From positions 62,001-126,000 of the forward strand of contig NZ_JWLJ01000002.1 of NCBI RefSeq assembly GCF_000813985.1: a stretch of 64,000 nucleotides of DNA. The letters run 5' to 3'. The stretch comes from Ruegeria sp. ANG-R. GTDB taxonomy: Bacteria > Pseudomonadota > Alphaproteobacteria > Rhodobacterales > Rhodobacteraceae. Of the stretch, positions 62,026 through 64,000 are shown in pieces (positions within the stretch are counted from its first letter, which is position 1; every line of letters starts with the position of its first letter). The notes beneath the pieces are model-generated. The model did not search any database, had not been told where the DNA came from, and saw only the letters and a list, made by a program, of their open reading frames with translations. The translations under genes were made by a program, and so were the position numbers.

Positions 62026-62709
62026 ATGCAGGTTGCGAAACCGGTCGGTCGAAATGCGCCGGCGCTGAAGTATGATATTTTGTCGGCACTGGCTGTTCAC
62101 GCCTTGTCGGGCGACAAACATCGTCATCGCAGCATTCTTCGCATCATAACGTTGATCACCACCCGGTATAATTGGCGCTCCAATGAACTGTCGATCGGTC
62201 GGGAAGAAATTGCACGGCTGTGGTCCGTGAATGAACGTACGGTCAAGCGCGAGATGGCGAAATTGCGCAGCGCGGGTTGGATTACGGTGAAACGACCGGC
62301 TGCGCGGGGACGGGTCGCGGTGTATGAGCTCGACCTCAAGCAGATCATGTTGGACACTGCTGATATCTGGCCGGTGATTGGCGCTGATTTTCAGGATCGT
62401 ATGCAGCAGGAGCCGGCACAGGACACCAATGTCGTTCCCTTCCAGACCAAGCCCGCGATCCCGCCACCTCAGGGCGAGGATGTCTGGGCACAGGTTCAAT
62501 CGCTTCTGCATGGTCGAGATCCCGAGCTCTGGTCCAGTTGGTTCCAGCATCTGAACGAGGCCGAGAGGGCGGGGGGTCAGGCGACCCTGATCGCGCCTTC
62601 CCGTTTTATGGCAGACTATATCGCGCAGAAGTGGTCGGGGCGGGTGCTGGCGGCTTATGCGCGTGTCGACCCGTCAGTTCGGGTGTTGCGCATCGAAGCG
62701 GCGGAGTAA
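62026..62709 (+). CDS. Plasmid replication initiator, DnaA-like type
   Basis: A 227-residue protein. The N-terminal part is a winged helix: ALKYDILSALAVHALSGDKH, then SIGREEIARLWSVNERTVKR and EMAKLRSAGWITVKR. The last about 75 residues (VWAQVQSLLHGRDPELWSSW, then RFMADYIAQKWSGRVLAAY) resemble the N-terminal domain of DnaA, which interacts with helicase-loading partners. There is no AAA ATPase domain. This fits the DnaA-like replicase class known from Roseobacter plasmids. The frame extends upstream to a TTG at 61909 and an ATG at 61996; ATG 62026 has GAGGA five bases upstream and is preferred. It is divergent from parAB across the candidate origin. Confidence 0.8.
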   Translation: MQVAKPVGRNAPALKYDILSALAVHALSGDKHRHRSILRIITLITTRYNWRSNELSIGREEIARLWSVNERTVKREMAKLRSAGWITVKRPAARGRVAVYELDLKQIMLDTADIWPVIGADFQDRMQQEPAQDTNVVPFQTKPAIPPPQGEDVWAQVQSLLHGRDPELWSSWFQHLNEAERAGGQATLIAPSRFMADYIAQKWSGRVLAAYARVDPSVRVLRIEAAE

Positions 62710-62823
62710 GGCAAGATCCGGTGCGGGCTTGCTCTATAGGGAGGGGGCGACTATCTAGCGGGGACGGTTTAGGAGCGGGTCAGAACCGGCCTGTCTCAAC
62801 CCTGATCACAGTGGACATGTGCA

Positions 62824-64000
62824 TTGCAAAAGATCAAATCAAAATTTGCGGCAGTATTGAGTGACTCCGTCCTGTGGCGGCTGCTGGCCGAGAATATGCG
62901 GGAACAAATGGTACCCTATATCATTGCGATAATCGCAATGGTGTTTGTGGCTGCGACCACCGCCGGTATCGCCTTTATAATGCGCGACGTTGTGGACTCG
63001 CTGTTCGACAGTGAGAATTCGGCGAAGATTCTGGGCGTTTCAATGGCCGTGTTTTCAATTTTCTTGGTCAAAGGCGTGGCAACGTATGTGCAAATCGTGG
63101 CTTTGACACGCGCCGGGAACCGGATTGTCTCGAAACAGCAGATCAAGCTGTATGATAAGCTTTTGCGTCAGGGCGTATCATTCTTCAATTTGACCGAAAG
63201 CTCGGACTTGTTGCTGAAAGTAACGCAAACCGCCCAGGCCGCGCGCACGGTCATCGAAATCATGGTCACTACCGCCGTGCGTGACATGCTCACGTTGATT
63301 GGGTTGCTGGCCGTGATGTTCTATCAACAACCGATCCTGTCCCTGTTTACTCTGATCGTTGGTCCTTTGGCAGTTCTGGGGGTCCGGAAACTTCTCCGTA
63401 AAGTCCGAGAGATGGCAGATATGGAACTGCAGGGGATGGGCGCGATCATGAAGGTCATACAGGAGACTTCGGCCGGCATTCGTGTCGTTAAGACCTTCGG
63501 GTTGGAAGAGCGCATGGCAAACCAGATGAATTCGGCCGTGAAAAGTGTCGAGAAGCGCCGTAACAAGCTTGCCAGATTACAAGCCGCAACAAGCCCACTG
63601 ACCGATATTCTGGCGGGCTTTGCAATTGCATCCGTCATCGGGTTGAGTGCAGGCAAGCTGTTTGGCGCGGCTGCTTCAACACCGGGTGAACTGATGTCGT
63701 TCGTCACCGCTGTGATGATGGCTTATGAGCCCGCGAAGCGGCTGACAAAGGTGCGGGTCAAGATGGAATTGGGTCTGCGTCGGGTAAAAATGCTGTTCAC
63801 GATGCTGGACGAACCTGAAACCTTGCCGGAGGATGCCAATCCCAAAGCGTTGCCCGATGGACCTAGAGAGGTCGCGTTCAACGACGTGACGTTCGGCTAC
63901 CGTCGTCGCGATCCAATTCTGAAGAATCTCTCCCTTACATTCGAGGCGGGCAAAACCACTGCGTTGGTTGGCCTGTCCGGCGGAGGCAAATCAACCATAC
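62824..64000 (+). CDS. MsbA-like ABC exporter, partial
   Basis: The open frame runs off the right edge after about 392 codons. It encodes six membrane helices of an ABC type-1 exporter (MVPYIIAIIAMVFVAATTAG near the start, then YVQIVALTRAGNRIVSKQQI typical of MsbA/LptA-type exporters) and the beginning of the ATPase domain (REVAFNDVTFGYRRRDPILK), reaching Walker A LSGGGKST at the edge. The start is uncertain: TTG at 62824 gives the normal N-terminal length (LLAENMREQ preceded by about 20 residues), while the first ATG is at 62896. Relatives export lipids or polysaccharide precursors; the substrate is unknown here. Confidence 0.85.
   Translation, partial: MQKIKSKFAAVLSDSVLWRLLAENMREQMVPYIIAIIAMVFVAATTAGIAFIMRDVVDSLFDSENSAKILGVSMAVFSIFLVKGVATYVQIVALTRAGNRIVSKQQIKLYDKLLRQGVSFFNLTESSDLLLKVTQTAQAARTVIEIMVTTAVRDMLTLIGLLAVMFYQQPILSLFTLIVGPLAVLGVRKLLRKVREMADMELQGMGAIMKVIQETSAGIRVVKTFGLEERMANQMNSAVKSVEKRRNKLARLQAATSPLTDILAGFAIASVIGLSAGKLFGAAASTPGELMSFVTAVMMAYEPAKRLTKVRVKMELGLRRVKMLFTMLDEPETLPEDANPKALPDGPREVAFNDVTFGYRRRDPILKNLSLTFEAGKTTALVGLSGGGKSTI

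Noticed and set aside
61987..62550. A minus-strand frame of 187 codons
   Set aside because: It overlaps the replication initiator, which has recognisable winged-helix and DnaA-N-like domains.
59146..62709. A repABC replication module
   Set aside because: parA-parB are divergent from the initiator and the initiator has a DnaA-N-like end, unlike RepC, which would follow repB on the same strand.

Overview
The window looks like part of a plasmid or chromid of a marine Roseobacter-group alphaproteobacterium (Rhodobacteraceae). The evidence is family-level resemblance plus a plasmid-type maintenance module: ParA, ParB and a replication initiator with a DnaA-N-like C-terminal domain, arranged around a repeat-rich origin. 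No rRNA, tRNA or CRISPR array was seen.

Layout. (1) 1-3.4 kb: the 5' part of a flavin-dependent oxidoreductase resembling N-methylproline/stachydrine demethylases, overlapped by an XRE-cupin regulator; a CocE-type hydrolase lies divergently. (2) 3.4-5.5 kb: mobile-element scrap. A 1.7-kb Tn402/Tn5053-like remnant with 30-bp terminal inverted repeats (26/30) carries broken tniA/tniB and a frameshifted tniQ; it is flanked by an IS3 fragment and an IS6 fragment. (3) 5.6-36.0 kb: one minus-strand operon of about 30 kb. Its order is HlyC-type acyltransferase, small membrane-anchored protein of unknown function, an 8678-residue RTX protein with an N-terminal lipase-like fold, type I secretion ABC transporter, membrane-fusion protein. 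(4) 36.3-37.1 kb: an IS6-family element whose transposase has two nonsense codons. (5) 37.2-49.7 kb: a tail-to-tail two-component system and a second type I secretion locus (ABC and fusion protein), followed by three likely substrates: a 236-residue protein built of nine short Asp/Pro repeats, a 920-residue RTX protein, and an 851-residue protein with a lysozyme-like N-terminus and beta-rich repeats. (6) 50.0-50.6 kb: a bestrophin-like pseudogene. (7) 50.7-58.0 kb: a LacI-controlled ABC sugar-uptake operon with an MGH1/GH63-like glycosidase. (8) 58.0-59.1 kb: decayed DNA with a probable tyrosine-recombinase remnant. (9) 59.1-62.7 kb: parB, parA, origin with GGGGGAC repeats, replication initiator, and three copies of a 14-bp palindrome that is a parS candidate. 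(10) 62.8 kb to the end: an MsbA-like ABC exporter cut by the window edge.

How the genes work together. The dominant theme is protein export: two ABC/fusion-protein pairs, each next to its probable cargo, with no TolC-like outer-membrane partner in the window. In the second locus, the repeat protein and the RTX protein have matching leaders: an identical 22-bp sequence (10-bp-spaced direct repeats of TTGTNAN) sits 122 and 121 bp before the start codons. A near copy lies between the sensor kinase and the ABC gene. The neighbouring OmpR-type regulator is therefore a natural candidate to control this locus. The Asp/Pro repeat protein ends in Asp-Leu-Val-Val, like the C-terminal export motif of type I-secreted proteases. 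It is the best candidate here for something undescribed.
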